The notes: generated by a model not told the origin, from the letters alone. A stretch of DNA of 64,000 bases from Bacillota bacterium (GCA_023418475.1 JAEZZO010000029.1:62001-126000), one strand, 5' to 3'; shown: positions 53,847-62,835, counted from the first letter of the stretch. Made by a program: numbers and translations.

Positions 53847-54953
53847 CTATTGACCTAATGTAAGGTCTACTTTTTGATATGCTTCTTTTATAAAATCTTC
53901 GGGTTTCGTTTTCAAATATCCGATATGATAAAGTTCCGTTGCAAAGTAGTTGACGTCTGATTCAACATTCTGCTTATTCTGTTCCCTGTCCTGTGTGGAA
54001 GGATATACATAATGTTTGATTAAATCAATTGCCAAATCTTTATCATCAATTGCTGAATATTTCCCGTCTATAATAATTTGAACTGTCTCCTCAGGATTTT
54101 TAGAAATCCAATCCTGTGCCTTTTGGTAAGCACGAAGAAGTGCAGCTATTTTTTCCGGCTCCTCGTTTAACACTTTATTGGAAGCGTATAGGAAGCAGCA
54201 GTACTTTCCTGCGAATGTCGGATCAGTGGATAAATCAAAGATCACCTTATAATTACCTGTCTTCTCCTGTACAGAACCAAATGGATCCCATAAGGCTGCC
54301 ACATCAATATCACCATTGTTCAGTGCAGCTATTTCAAGGTTGCCATCATCATAAGGAAGGAACTCCACTGCTTTATCTTCCGGTTTCGCAGAGATCCCGT
54401 GTTTCTCAAGCCATACAGAGGCAACCTGGTGAGGTGTTCCGCCAATTTCATCCACACCGATCTTCTTACCCTTCAAATCTTCTACCCCATTAATCTTAGA
54501 GTCCTTTGGTACAAGGAACTTAATACAACCATTATGTAAACCATCCACTACCTTCACCTTAACACCGTTTTCAATGGATGGAAAAAATTGAAAGTCCCCG
54601 TTTACAATCGGGATGGTGCCGTTATTTAGACCGATTTTACGCGACTCAGCATTTGCGGAAATCAAGTTTACGTCAAATCCCTCTTCCGAAAAAAAACCTT
54701 TTTCGTATGCGATATAAATCGGAGCACCACAGAGTGCGCCATCCTTGCCGGGAATATCAATCTTACCATATTTATATTCCTGCTTACCGGTTGAGGTAGC
54801 TTTTGTTGGTGCCGTTGTGGAAGTGCCTTCCTTACCGGCACTTTGTGTCACGCCCGCCTTCGTTTCCTCCACCTTTTTACCAGCACATCCGGTGAGTATA
54901 AAGCTGAGCAGCACTATCGTAATGATACTTATGATTCCTTTCGACCGTTTCAT
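53847..54953 (-). CDS. NitT/TauT-type substrate-binding lipoprotein
   Basis: 368 residues. Lipobox ILTGCAGKK near 20-26, a Thr/Ser-rich linker, then the family fold with GAPIYIAYEKGFFSEEGFDV, GVEDLKGKKIGVDEIGGTPHQ, DIDVAALWDPF and a C-terminal helical region. Its relatives bind taurine, alkanesulfonates, nitrate or thiamine precursors. It likely feeds an organosulfur compound into the MetY/nitrogenase-like pathway. AGGAGG is weak but present. Confidence 0.9.
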   Translation of the reverse strand: MKRSKGIISIITIVLLSFILTGCAGKKVEETKAGVTQSAGKEGTSTTAPTKATSTGKQEYKYGKIDIPGKDGALCGAPIYIAYEKGFFSEEGFDVNLISANAESRKIGLNNGTIPIVNGDFQFFPSIENGVKVKVVDGLHNGCIKFLVPKDSKINGVEDLKGKKIGVDEIGGTPHQVASVWLEKHGISAKPEDKAVEFLPYDDGNLEIAALNNGDIDVAALWDPFGSVQEKTGNYKVIFDLSTDPTFAGKYCCFLYASNKVLNEEPEKIAALLRAYQKAQDWISKNPEETVQIIIDGKYSAIDDKDLAIDLIKHYVYPSTQDREQNKQNVESDVNYFATELYHIGYLKTKPEDFIKEAYQKVDLTLGQ

Positions 54954-55043
54954 TTTAATTATCCTCCTTTTAAATTATTATGACTCCGTAGATGCGACAA
55001 GTAATTATTATCGATATGTTTAGTATGTATTAAGTCAAAAAAA

Positions 55044-56348
55044 TTAACTGATTGCTTTTTGAAATGCCTGATTCAAATCAGCGATTAAGTCTTTCGTATC
55101 TTCCAGACCTGCCGAGATGCGAATTAGGTTTTCAGGAATATCCGCCAGTTTCTTTTCTTCGCCTTCCAGTTCGCCATGTGTTGTTTGTGGTGAATTCACA
55201 ATCAGAGAACGCGCATCACCAATATTAACATGATAATGGAACAAGTCGATCGCATTGAGGAAATTTTCTCTTTGTTTTTCTGTTCCCTTAAATCCAAAGG
55301 ATAATATTCCTCCTGCTCCATTTCTAAAATCTCTTTGATACAGCTGAAAATGAGGACTCGTTTCAAGTGCAGGATAACGGACCCATTCTACCTGTGCATG
55401 GCTAAGTAGATACTCGGCAAGTATCAGTGCATTCTCCGATTGCTTTTTGATACGTTCTGAAATTGTTTCTAGTCCGATAATAGCAAGATATGCATCAAAC
55501 GGGGATAACGCCGCTCCAAAATAATTCAGGTAATTAAACCTAATTCTGCTGGTAAATGGAGCATCCGGAAAAACCTCCGGGAAGCTTCTGTGTTTGCCGT
55601 CAATATCTCGTAAGGTATAATACTTCTCACTAAAATGTGAAAATTTCTCAGTTAGATAATTGAATTTGCCGCTCTCAAGCACAAGCCCTGCAATCGCATT
55701 ACCATGACCATTCAGCCCTTTGGTCGCGGAATAGATTACAATATCTGCACCATGTGCAATCGGATTATAAAGATAGGGTGTCGCAACAGTATTATCCACA
55801 ACCACCGGGATTCCATGTTCATGCGCTACCTTTGCAATTGCATCGATATCGAGTAATACCGTGTTAGGATTTGAAATACTCTCTATATAGATTGCTTTTG
55901 TATCCGGTTTAATCTCCTGTGCTAATCCTTCAGGTGATTCGATGTTCTTTGCATAGTCAAACTCTATACCGAACTTGGGATAAATTTTCTTAAAACTATC
56001 TATACTTCCTCCATAGAGATAAGGGGATGTCAGAATTCGTCCTCCACCCTCTGCCAGGTTTAATAATGTGTAGCTGATGGCTGCCATACCGGAAGCAAGC
56101 GCAATGGCGCCAGCCGCTCCGTCCAGTGTCCTCACACGTTCTTCCAGCACTGCAACTGTTGGATTTCCAACGCGGGTATATAAGAAGCCCTGTTCCCGTA
56201 GTCCGAATAAACCTGCTGCATTCTCCACATCACGAAAATCATATGCCGCTGTCTGATAAATCGGCGGTGATACGGCATAATTATGGTCTTTTGGTTCATA
56301 GCCCGCCCGCAGTCTTAATGTATCAAACAAATACTTTTCTTCTGCCAT
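55044..56348 (-). CDS. metY: O-acetylhomoserine aminocarboxypropyltransferase/sulfhydrylase
   Basis: About 434 residues, the family's usual size. PLP-binding lysine in VIYSATKGLNGHGNAI. Other signatures are YTRVGNPTVAVLEERVRTLDG, ALASGMAAI and EWVRYPALETSPH. It joins O-acetylhomoserine with sulfide or methanethiol to give homocysteine or methionine. ATG 56346-56348 has GAGGGAG; an upstream in-frame ATG gives 11 extra residues. Its position immediately after the nitrogenase-like genes matches organosulfur salvage, where methanethiol released by the reductase is captured here. Confidence 0.93.
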   Translation of the reverse strand: MAEEKYLFDTLRLRAGYEPKDHNYAVSPPIYQTAAYDFRDVENAAGLFGLREQGFLYTRVGNPTVAVLEERVRTLDGAAGAIALASGMAAISYTLLNLAEGGGRILTSPYLYGGSIDSFKKIYPKFGIEFDYAKNIESPEGLAQEIKPDTKAIYIESISNPNTVLLDIDAIAKVAHEHGIPVVVDNTVATPYLYNPIAHGADIVIYSATKGLNGHGNAIAGLVLESGKFNYLTEKFSHFSEKYYTLRDIDGKHRSFPEVFPDAPFTSRIRFNYLNYFGAALSPFDAYLAIIGLETISERIKKQSENALILAEYLLSHAQVEWVRYPALETSPHFQLYQRDFRNGAGGILSFGFKGTEKQRENFLNAIDLFHYHVNIGDARSLIVNSPQTTHGELEGEEKKLADIPENLIRISAGLEDTKDLIADLNQAFQKAIS

Positions 56349-56400
56349 TTTTTTCTCCCTCACTGTTTCGTTTATTTTCATATGCTATTCTCATATCGGA

Positions 56401-57738
56401 TCACCTGTAAGTTGCAAGTACATTATGATAAATATCCTCGATGACTCGTAACCCACCGGTAAATCCGACATAGTTGGTTGTCAATACTAGACGGTATGGC
56501 GTTGGCAGAGCAGCTGACAGGAAGTCATAATCCTTCTCTCTTGCTAATTCTTTATCCCACCCGCTTCCGATAATAATGCCACGTCCACTATGGTTGAGAT
56601 TCCTGATGATATCTTGTGCTTTTCCGGCATCGGGTTCAAAGTAAACCGGAATTTCCCTTTTCTCAGAGATATCAGCCAACTCCTTGCGTATCTGCTCCTG
56701 ATACCGTTCCGGTGTATTATCTACGATAAACTGCTCTTTTGGCACAATCCCAACTTCATGAAGTAAAAACTTACTTAATGCTACCACATAGCCTGCATCG
56801 TGAAGAATATGTACATGGCTTGGTAGCCCATATCGAAATTCTAAAAGAAAGGTTGCCAGATTATCAATTTCTTCATAATAGGCATCTGATAAGTGCTTGA
56901 TAAAATCCAAAGCTTTCGTCTCATCAATATCTGCACCTTGTTCCAAAGCAAAGGTAATGACCTGTTTCAGAAAATCCTCTGTTGCATTTGCTCCGATGGG
57001 TGGATGAGGATACCATAAATAATTCTGGTCATATTTATTCTTTAAATTCTCTACAATTGGATTCCCATACCAGGGACTGACAAGAATATTAAAATTGGCC
57101 CTCGGTATGGTTCTCCATTCTGCTACACCCCCTGATTCCGGCCCAAATAGTACATTTACCTGGAGTCCCAAGTTGGTAAGCAAACGTTTATATTCTGCCA
57201 GATTCCCCTTCCAGAAGGGGTCCTGATATGGAATGGAAGCAAACAAATTAACTGTATTTTTCTCGCTCTTTGGTTTATTTTCTTCTTCATATAAGCTGAC
57301 ATATTGATCAATAATTGCATTCACTACTTTACTATGAGATTCCAGATTGCTAGACTTAAAGCCTGCTGTTTCTACGGATACAATCGGCTTTCCCTCTTCT
57401 TGAAATTCTCTTACCAGGCTATCAACATCATCACCAACGATACCCGCGGTACAGCCAGTCAATACAACCTGCAAGTCTGTATCAAGCACCTTATATGTAT
57501 TTGAGATAATTTCGCGTAATCGATTAATCCCGCCGAATACTACTTCTGTCTCAGTGAAATTGGTACAAGGAGAAGTACTTCCTCCGGCATACCCTGTGCT
57601 GCGTTCAAAAAATCCCTGTATCATATCACCGCAACCTGGACCGGAATGCAATATCGGTACCGCCTTTGGTATTGCAACCACACTTTGAAGCGCTCCGATT
57701 GCACAGGTATAACGCTCTTGTTCAATAATTCCGCTCAT
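56401..57738 (-). CDS. Nitrogenase-like component 1, K (beta) subunit
   Basis: About 445 residues. CAIGAL (C12), GPGCGDM (C36) and TGCTAGIVGDD (C96) match the three P-cluster cysteines of NifK. The start at 57736-57738 fits GGAGGAACC and overlaps the D-subunit stop (TGATG). Together they form a heterotetramer that needs a NifH-like Fe protein for electrons. The size and lack of the long NifK N-terminus place it in the nitrogenase-like group rather than true nitrogenase. Alternatives are methylthio-alkane reductase and F430- or chlorophyll-type reductases; MetY next door favours the first. Confidence 0.87.
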   Translation of the reverse strand: MSGIIEQERYTCAIGALQSVVAIPKAVPILHSGPGCGDMIQGFFERSTGYAGGSTSPCTNFTETEVVFGGINRLREIISNTYKVLDTDLQVVLTGCTAGIVGDDVDSLVREFQEEGKPIVSVETAGFKSSNLESHSKVVNAIIDQYVSLYEEENKPKSEKNTVNLFASIPYQDPFWKGNLAEYKRLLTNLGLQVNVLFGPESGGVAEWRTIPRANFNILVSPWYGNPIVENLKNKYDQNYLWYPHPPIGANATEDFLKQVITFALEQGADIDETKALDFIKHLSDAYYEEIDNLATFLLEFRYGLPSHVHILHDAGYVVALSKFLLHEVGIVPKEQFIVDNTPERYQEQIRKELADISEKREIPVYFEPDAGKAQDIIRNLNHSGRGIIIGSGWDKELAREKDYDFLSAALPTPYRLVLTTNYVGFTGGLRVIEDIYHNVLATYR

Positions 57739-59210
57739 CAATCGGTTCCTCCATTTAGAAAATAATGCGGTTCCTGATTTAGCCACCATTTTGTATATGG
57801 ATTTACCGCATGCTTTTCAAGATTTTTTACAAATTCGTCATTTTCAATGGTTTCCAGAATACGTTCCCCATAGTTAACCAATCCCTCGTAGCCCATTCCA
57901 TAGTGTTCATCACCAATTAATAGGGATGGTATCCCAAGCTTTGCACCCCAGAGTGTCATTCCGCCGTGGCGCGCCATCAGGATATCAGGACGAATTTTAT
58001 TTAATGCATTCACCAGTTCGTATTCCTGCTTATTACATACATTGAAATTCGGTACATTACCATAGTCGTTCACACGTTGTGCTAATTGGTCATTCTCTTC
58101 ACGTTCGCTATCATAGACCGGATCATGATGGAATATAGCGGCACCGCATGCTTGAATTCCAAGTTCTCCCAGGATATCCAATAATGCATGACCATGTGCT
58201 GCACCAGCAGTGACATAGGCAGTTTTCCCTTTCAGCTTATTACGAATTTCTTCAATTTTAGAAAGGTACTTTTCTTTCTTTTTGGAAATTAATTTCTCTG
58301 CAGTATCCTCTTTGCCAAGCATCTTTCCTAATGCCCGGAACCACCGGTCCGTCTGTGCAATCCCATATGGGGGAGCTGCTGCAATCTCCGGTACTCCAAA
58401 TTCCTGCTCCAGTGCCGCACCCAAGTAACTACCCAGAGTGGAGCAGGCCTGAATTGTCGCTGCAGCTTCGGAGGAATATTTTAACGTTTCGGTCGTTGAA
58501 TAAGGAGTGATATAGTTGGGCTTTACACCAAAGGGCTCAAACCAATCTTTGAAAATATCACTTCCCCAAAAATTAATTACATTAATGATATCATTTCGTC
58601 TCTCACGTGGCTTCGCAATTAATTTGCGGGCAATGCCGTGATAAGCAGCATCAAAACCGGTAGTCCATACACGGGATCGGAAGCCCTCACAATAAATAGG
58701 CACTACCGGAATTCCCAGTTCTTCTTCCGCCTCTTCGCAAACACTATCAACATCATCACCGATAATGCCTACCGCACAGGTTGTCAAGACAAAAATAGCC
58801 TTCACCTTTGTCCGCCCGTGAACTTCCCGAATTGCATTAGCAAGTTTAACATTACCGCCATAAACTGTGTCCTTTTCCTGAAGATTTGTAGAATAAATCT
58901 TACGCTGTGTTGGCTTATCCACTCCACGCAAGGGTGAATTCACTCTGTAAGTAAAGGCAAATTCATGCAAGCATGAAGAGCAGCCAACCGGTCCATGACT
59001 AATCACCGCACCATCCTGGATAAGAACTGTCATACACGCCGCTTTTGACGTTGCACACCCCAGACATTGGCTGAAGGAGCGGCTTTTATCCTTTAATCCG
59101 CACTGTGATTTTGCGACCAATTCTTGTGCACTGCCCTGATAGCCGGTGATGGAATTAATACGTTTCTCACGTATTTGCACAGTGGATAATGATAAATCTA
59201 CTTTTGGCAT
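57738..59210 (-). CDS. Nitrogenase-like component 1, D (alpha) subunit
   Basis: 490 residues. LGCATSKAAC (C52), SHGPVGCSSC (C77) and LTTCAVGIIGDD (C145) align with NifD P-cluster cysteines 62, 88 and 154. C256 in TIQACSTLG sits where NifD holds the cofactor cysteine. The C-terminal IGDEHYGMGYEG region falls where NifD has its cofactor histidine, but the exact residue looks shifted (H436). Additional cysteines C37, C49, C59 and C80 are unusual. First gene of the operon, with a strong promoter and attenuator-like leader. Catalysis on organosulfur compounds is inferred from context. Confidence 0.87.
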   Translation of the reverse strand: MPKVDLSLSTVQIREKRINSITGYQGSAQELVAKSQCGLKDKSRSFSQCLGCATSKAACMTVLIQDGAVISHGPVGCSSCLHEFAFTYRVNSPLRGVDKPTQRKIYSTNLQEKDTVYGGNVKLANAIREVHGRTKVKAIFVLTTCAVGIIGDDVDSVCEEAEEELGIPVVPIYCEGFRSRVWTTGFDAAYHGIARKLIAKPRERRNDIINVINFWGSDIFKDWFEPFGVKPNYITPYSTTETLKYSSEAAATIQACSTLGSYLGAALEQEFGVPEIAAAPPYGIAQTDRWFRALGKMLGKEDTAEKLISKKKEKYLSKIEEIRNKLKGKTAYVTAGAAHGHALLDILGELGIQACGAAIFHHDPVYDSEREENDQLAQRVNDYGNVPNFNVCNKQEYELVNALNKIRPDILMARHGGMTLWGAKLGIPSLLIGDEHYGMGYEGLVNYGERILETIENDEFVKNLEKHAVNPYTKWWLNQEPHYFLNGGTD

Positions 59211-59271
59211 AATTGAATGGTCTCCTAACTTTCCTATTGATATTCAGTAGTATAGAGTAAAAAATCCAAAC

Positions 59272-59319
59272 AAAAAACTGGAGGGTATTAAAACACTATC
59301 TGTTTTAAACCTCCAGTTT
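59272..59319 (-). terminator. Terminator-like hairpin in the leader of the nitrogenase-like operon
   Basis: Arms AAACTGGAGG and CCTCCAGTTT, with an inner TTAAAACA/TGTTTTAA pairing, are followed on the minus strand by TTTTTTG. It lies between the promoter and the D-subunit start, so it can only be a regulated attenuator or a leaky terminator. A short competing hairpin (CCAG-ACAAA-CTGG) lies 5' of it. Confidence 0.65.
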
Positions 59320-59375
59320 GTCTGGTCAGTTAATTCTATATACATACTTTACATATCTGATTTATATATTTAAGT

Positions 59376-59404
59376 ATTATATCGTATTATTAATGTACTG
59401 TCAA
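59376..59404 (-). promoter_or_regulatory. Promoter of the nitrogenase-like operon
   Basis: TTGACA (59399-59404), 17-base spacer, TATAAT (59376-59381): a perfect consensus match on the minus strand. Transcription would start near 59369, giving a leader of about 160 bases with the terminator-like hairpin. Confidence 0.8.
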
Positions 59405-59442
59405 CTAAAATATAAAAACTAAACACTAAAAATATATGTTGA

Positions 59443-59685
59443 GTTTTTCAAATTTATATTACTAAAAAGCTTGGTATTTTTGGACAGTGTATACTCTCCG
59501 ACCATAAGGAAAAGTTATCAACAGTAGAGCTTGAAAAACAGAATATGGTCAACAGAATTGCATTTTACGAACAATGCGACAGACTTACTAATGTTCCGGA
59601 TAAGGCTTTCATTGTCAGTATCGTTGCCAAGGACAGAGGAATAAAAAAAGTCCTGAAGAGCAACGACGCATCATATCACCAATAA
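59443..59685 (+). pseudogene. C-terminal fragment of an unknown gene
   Basis: An open frame of 80 codons with no start codon near its beginning, running from a TGA at 59440-59442 to TAA at 59683-59685. The text (LSTVELEKQNMVNRIAFYEQ, TNVPDKAFIVSIVAKDRGIKK) has good protein character. I do not recognise the family. The 5' part may have been lost by deletion next to the nitrogenase-like promoter. Confidence 0.4.
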
Positions 59686-59831
59686 GTGATTCTAACACCT
59701 TACATACTAATGTTGAGGTTTTTAATCCATAGATCGAAAAACCAGAATTATAAATAAACCTGCTACCAGTACTATTTTTTTGGAAAGTGCTGCCTGTCTT
59801 ATGGTGTCCTGCTATATTTACTATACATACA

Positions 59832-60821
59832 CTATACCAGCCCCATGAATCGGCAAACTAAATATAATACAAATAAATGTGCGGGATAAAAGGCATAAAA
59901 TACATATTTAAGCCCTAATCCCTTCTTTCCGTTATAAAATTTTATTAAAATTAAATCAAGAAAGGAAATTGCCTCACTATAGCTCAAAACTGTCAATACG
60001 ATACATGCGCCTGCCATAGATTTCGTATGATTTTTACGAAGACTGTACAGCACTGCTATGGTCAGTATTCCAAATAATCCATAATCTGTCATCCCAAATT
60101 GTGCCGCTCTCATACCGATAATCAAAACCGCCAAATCAGCCAGCAGAATGCTGGCTGTAACATCCCTCTCCCGCTTGAACGATAATAAATATAATAGAAG
60201 TAAGAGTACTGTAAATTCAACTGAAAGGATGAGATACCCTCGGTTGCTTATCACCAGATTCAGATGTACGCCAAAGTAGCTTAAATAACTGCTGAAGATA
60301 TCACATCCGTACCGGATTAAATACGCTAACATGTTACCGGTCAATAAAACTCCCAGGAATGCAAGAACCCGAAGCCATTTCTTGTCCTTCCACTGTTCTG
60401 CAATTTTATGAAATCCAATTAATACGAGAAGTCCGATCAGTAATGTAAAAAACACATTCTGATAATGCAGATAGAATGGTTTCCCAAAAAGTGCCAGATC
60501 AAAAGGAATCTCCGAAATTATAGCAAATACCGCAAGCCGCATTGCATATTTTAGCCTGTTATGAGTATGTATCATTCCTTCCACCAGTAAAAAGCAGAAA
60601 ATAGGAAAAGCTAACCTGCCTATCAATCTCATGACAATATATATACTATTTAGCAGTCCATTATAATTATCTGTTTTCTGAAGTATTCTTCCTAAAACAG
60701 TAGCAGCAGTATGATCGATAAGCATTATCGTAATAGCTGCCAGCTTAAGAGTACTACCATCAATACCCCATTTTTTATGCTTAACTAATGATTTCTCTTG
60801 TATATTAAAGTATTCATCCAT
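59832..60821 (-). CDS. TraX-family membrane protein, possible N-acyltransferase
   Basis: 329 residues with about 9-10 helices. It opens after a short cytosolic start with STLKLAAITIMLIDHTAATVLG, and has a later IGRLAFPIFCFLLVEGMIHT block typical of TraX, which N-acetylates F-pilin. AGGAG lies 7 bases before the ATG, and its start is only 12 bases after the radical SAM stop, so the two are coupled. In this context it may acetylate the free amino end of the modified peptide or help it cross the membrane. That role is inference. Confidence 0.75.
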   Translation of the reverse strand: MDEYFNIQEKSLVKHKKWGIDGSTLKLAAITIMLIDHTAATVLGRILQKTDNYNGLLNSIYIVMRLIGRLAFPIFCFLLVEGMIHTHNRLKYAMRLAVFAIISEIPFDLALFGKPFYLHYQNVFFTLLIGLLVLIGFHKIAEQWKDKKWLRVLAFLGVLLTGNMLAYLIRYGCDIFSSYLSYFGVHLNLVISNRGYLILSVEFTVLLLLLYLLSFKRERDVTASILLADLAVLIIGMRAAQFGMTDYGLFGILTIAVLYSLRKNHTKSMAGACIVLTVLSYSEAISFLDLILIKFYNGKKGLGLKYVFYAFYPAHLFVLYLVCRFMGLV

Positions 60822-60833
60822 ACTACTATTCTC

Positions 60834-62231
60834 CTACTCATCAACACACCTATATGTGCTTTTCTCAAAAACTTGATCCGTTTTTTCTTTATACCCGTTA
60901 TTAAAATAGAAACACTTTGCTAAATCCGAACCGAATTTAGAATCTGTCAATGCCAGTCCAATCGCACGGCAACCGCCCATACAATCTTTGAAATATTTAC
61001 ATTTACCACATTTTTCATTTTCCCCGGCAAGCATTCCGACGGTGGCACAAACTTCATTCATATAATTGCCGGCACTTAGCAGTCTTTTTAACCCATCCGT
61101 CTTAACATTGCCAAGAATATCCTTATTCTTCTCATAATATCCTGACATTTGCATACAAGGCACGACGTTACCGTTTGCATTTACAGCTACCATCATCCGG
61201 TTTCCACGACATACCGGACTGCCATCTCGGTAGCACGAACCGCCCTCAACAGGACGCCGATGATAAATTTGTCCCACAGGTGAAAAATGCAAAAACTGCC
61301 ATATGCTAATATTCATCTTACACTGTTTTGCTATATATTGTTTTGTAAATTCCAATCCAAAATTATAATATTCTTCAAAGCTTAGGCATGCACCATCCTT
61401 GCAGTAATTTTTACTGTTTTCGGCCCAGCGTGGAGATTCCGTTGTGCGAATAATACGCATTTCGCTTACTCCCAGCGAGTCCATGAATTCTGCTGTAGGT
61501 AACATTGTATTGTGATTAAGCCTGTGCACATTTGTTTGAATTTTTACCTGAAAGCCCTTATCGATACTCAGACGAATAGCATGAAGTGCACTTTGCTCCG
61601 CACCCTTTTGATTTCTCAGCCAATCGTGATGACCTAGTCCATCAAAAGATATTTTGATAAGTGGATTACAACCGATCTGCTTCATTCCATCAAGGATTCT
61701 TTCCGTAATAAAGCTTCCGTTGGTATTAAGCTCTTCTACATACATTCCGCGACTGTGTATGCCTTTGATAATATCGAGAAAATTAGGGTGGAGCATGGGC
61801 TCTCCCCCGGTTAAAGTAAAGGCATTAATACCACATGCCTGTGCCTCATCAAGCAGGCTGACACACTCTTCCCAGGAAAATTTTGTTGTAAGGATATCAT
61901 TATCCGCTGCATTAAAGCAATGCAGGCAATTATAGTTACACCTGCATGTGATTGCCCAGTTCATAGCTGGGAAATAACGGTTTTCACAAAATAAAGGCTT
62001 TTGCCAATCCGTTAATTGTATCTCCTCATCGCAAGGACGGCAAAGATCCTTTTCTATAAGAGAAGCTATCAGATCGTTTGTCTCAAGCTCGTGATTGCCA
62101 TCACAGTAAAGAAGCTGCTCAAACTCTTCCTTTTTCAACCCTATGGCTAATCGATTGTTTCTTTTATAATAGGCAAAAGGAACAAGCTCCCATGAACGCA
62201 GTGCAATATCTGGATTTAGTATATATCTCAT
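60834..62231 (-). CDS. Radical SAM/SPASM peptide maturase
   Basis: 465 residues. The N-terminal ~80 residues resemble a PqqD-like RRE fold that binds leader peptides. The radical SAM core has CX3CX2C at C98, C102 and C105, with GGEP near 142-145. The C-terminal SPASM-type cysteines are C333, C341, C359, C408, C411, C417, C421 and C440, enough for auxiliary Fe-S clusters. Such enzymes install thioether, C-C or similar crosslinks, or epimerise residues, on ribosomal peptides. AAAGGGAATC precedes the ATG. It lies between the Nif11-type precursor and the TraX gene. Confidence 0.9.
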   Translation of the reverse strand: MRYILNPDIALRSWELVPFAYYKRNNRLAIGLKKEEFEQLLYCDGNHELETNDLIASLIEKDLCRPCDEEIQLTDWQKPLFCENRYFPAMNWAITCRCNYNCLHCFNAADNDILTTKFSWEECVSLLDEAQACGINAFTLTGGEPMLHPNFLDIIKGIHSRGMYVEELNTNGSFITERILDGMKQIGCNPLIKISFDGLGHHDWLRNQKGAEQSALHAIRLSIDKGFQVKIQTNVHRLNHNTMLPTAEFMDSLGVSEMRIIRTTESPRWAENSKNYCKDGACLSFEEYYNFGLEFTKQYIAKQCKMNISIWQFLHFSPVGQIYHRRPVEGGSCYRDGSPVCRGNRMMVAVNANGNVVPCMQMSGYYEKNKDILGNVKTDGLKRLLSAGNYMNEVCATVGMLAGENEKCGKCKYFKDCMGGCRAIGLALTDSKFGSDLAKCFYFNNGYKEKTDQVFEKSTYRCVDE

Positions 62232-62337
62232 TTTTTGATTCCCTTTCTGAAAACATCTGCTTATTCTTTGGGACAGCAGCTTTCTAAAATGCTATGAATT
62301 ATTTTAACTCTGCATTTACCTCTTATATAATTTTTTT

Positions 62338-62363
62338 GAGGCAATGATTTTCATCACTGCCTC
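62338..62363. promoter_or_regulatory. Stem-loop between precursor and maturase genes
   Basis: GAGGCA-A-TGA/TCA-C-TGCCTC stem with a 6-base loop lies between the precursor stop (62404) and the maturase start (62231). On the minus strand it is followed by an A-run and not T, so it is more likely an mRNA processing or stabilising element that raises the peptide-to-enzyme ratio. Confidence 0.4.
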
Positions 62364-62403
62364 GAAGTATCCTTACAAGTGTTATTCAAATTTTATTTCA
62401 AAA

Positions 62404-62637
62404 TCAGCAATGGCTACTTGTACCGCTGATAATAAACATCGGACAGTACCCTCCGTTGACATTGTCCAGTTCCTCATCAGATATTTGGTTAGATTTAGAA
62501 TTTAATCTTTCATAATAAATTTTTGCCTGTTCTTCACTTAGTTCCATACCGTTTTCTTTGGCAAGTGCAAAAAGCTCATTGGATGACTTAGCCTGCTTTG
62601 CTTTTTCTAATATTTCCTGCGTTAAATTATTGTTCAT
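62404..62637 (-). CDS. Nif11-type leader peptide precursor (RiPP)
   Basis: 77 residues. The leader (1-63) has the Nif11-like helix pattern LTQEILEKAKQAKSSNELFALAKENG and the end ISDEELDNVNGG, closing in Gly-Gly at 62-63. The core (64-77) is 14 residues, with Tyr64, Cys65, Pro66, Met67, Phe68 and two Ile in the first half and Cys77 at the end. Cys65 and Cys77 bracket it, suggesting a ring or thioether. AAAGGAAGAAG is correctly spaced before the ATG. It is the single precursor of the cluster, with maturase and TraX genes downstream. Confidence 0.83.
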   Translation of the reverse strand: MNNNLTQEILEKAKQAKSSNELFALAKENGMELSEEQAKIYYERLNSKSNQISDEELDNVNGGYCPMFIISGTSSHC

Positions 62638-62807
62638 TTACTTCTTCCTTTCCTTTGTGTGTTTTAATTGAAAAAAGTATTACCTGTGTATCAGTAAACA
62701 CCTCCATTACCAATATCACAAAATTTCTTGTTACTGCAAAGATACCATAATAGTGTATTTTTTAGTGTTATATTACGTGAATCGACGGTTTTATTGCGTA
62801 AAACAAC

Positions 62808-62835
62808 ACTCCCCTTGGCAGCAACCAAGGGGAGT
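62808..62835 (-). terminator. Terminator of the sensor kinase gene
   Basis: Perfect 11-bp arms ACTCCCCTTGG and CCAAGGGGAGT around a 6-base loop. On the minus strand they are followed by GTTGTTTTA. It lies just past the kinase stop at 62850 and separates it from the precursor gene. Confidence 0.7.

Noticed and set aside
59210..59404. S-box, T-box or other known riboswitch in the nitrogenase-like leader
   Set aside because: The leader before the hairpin is too short and lacks conserved cores of these classes that I can recognise. Only promoter and terminator-like hairpin are supported.
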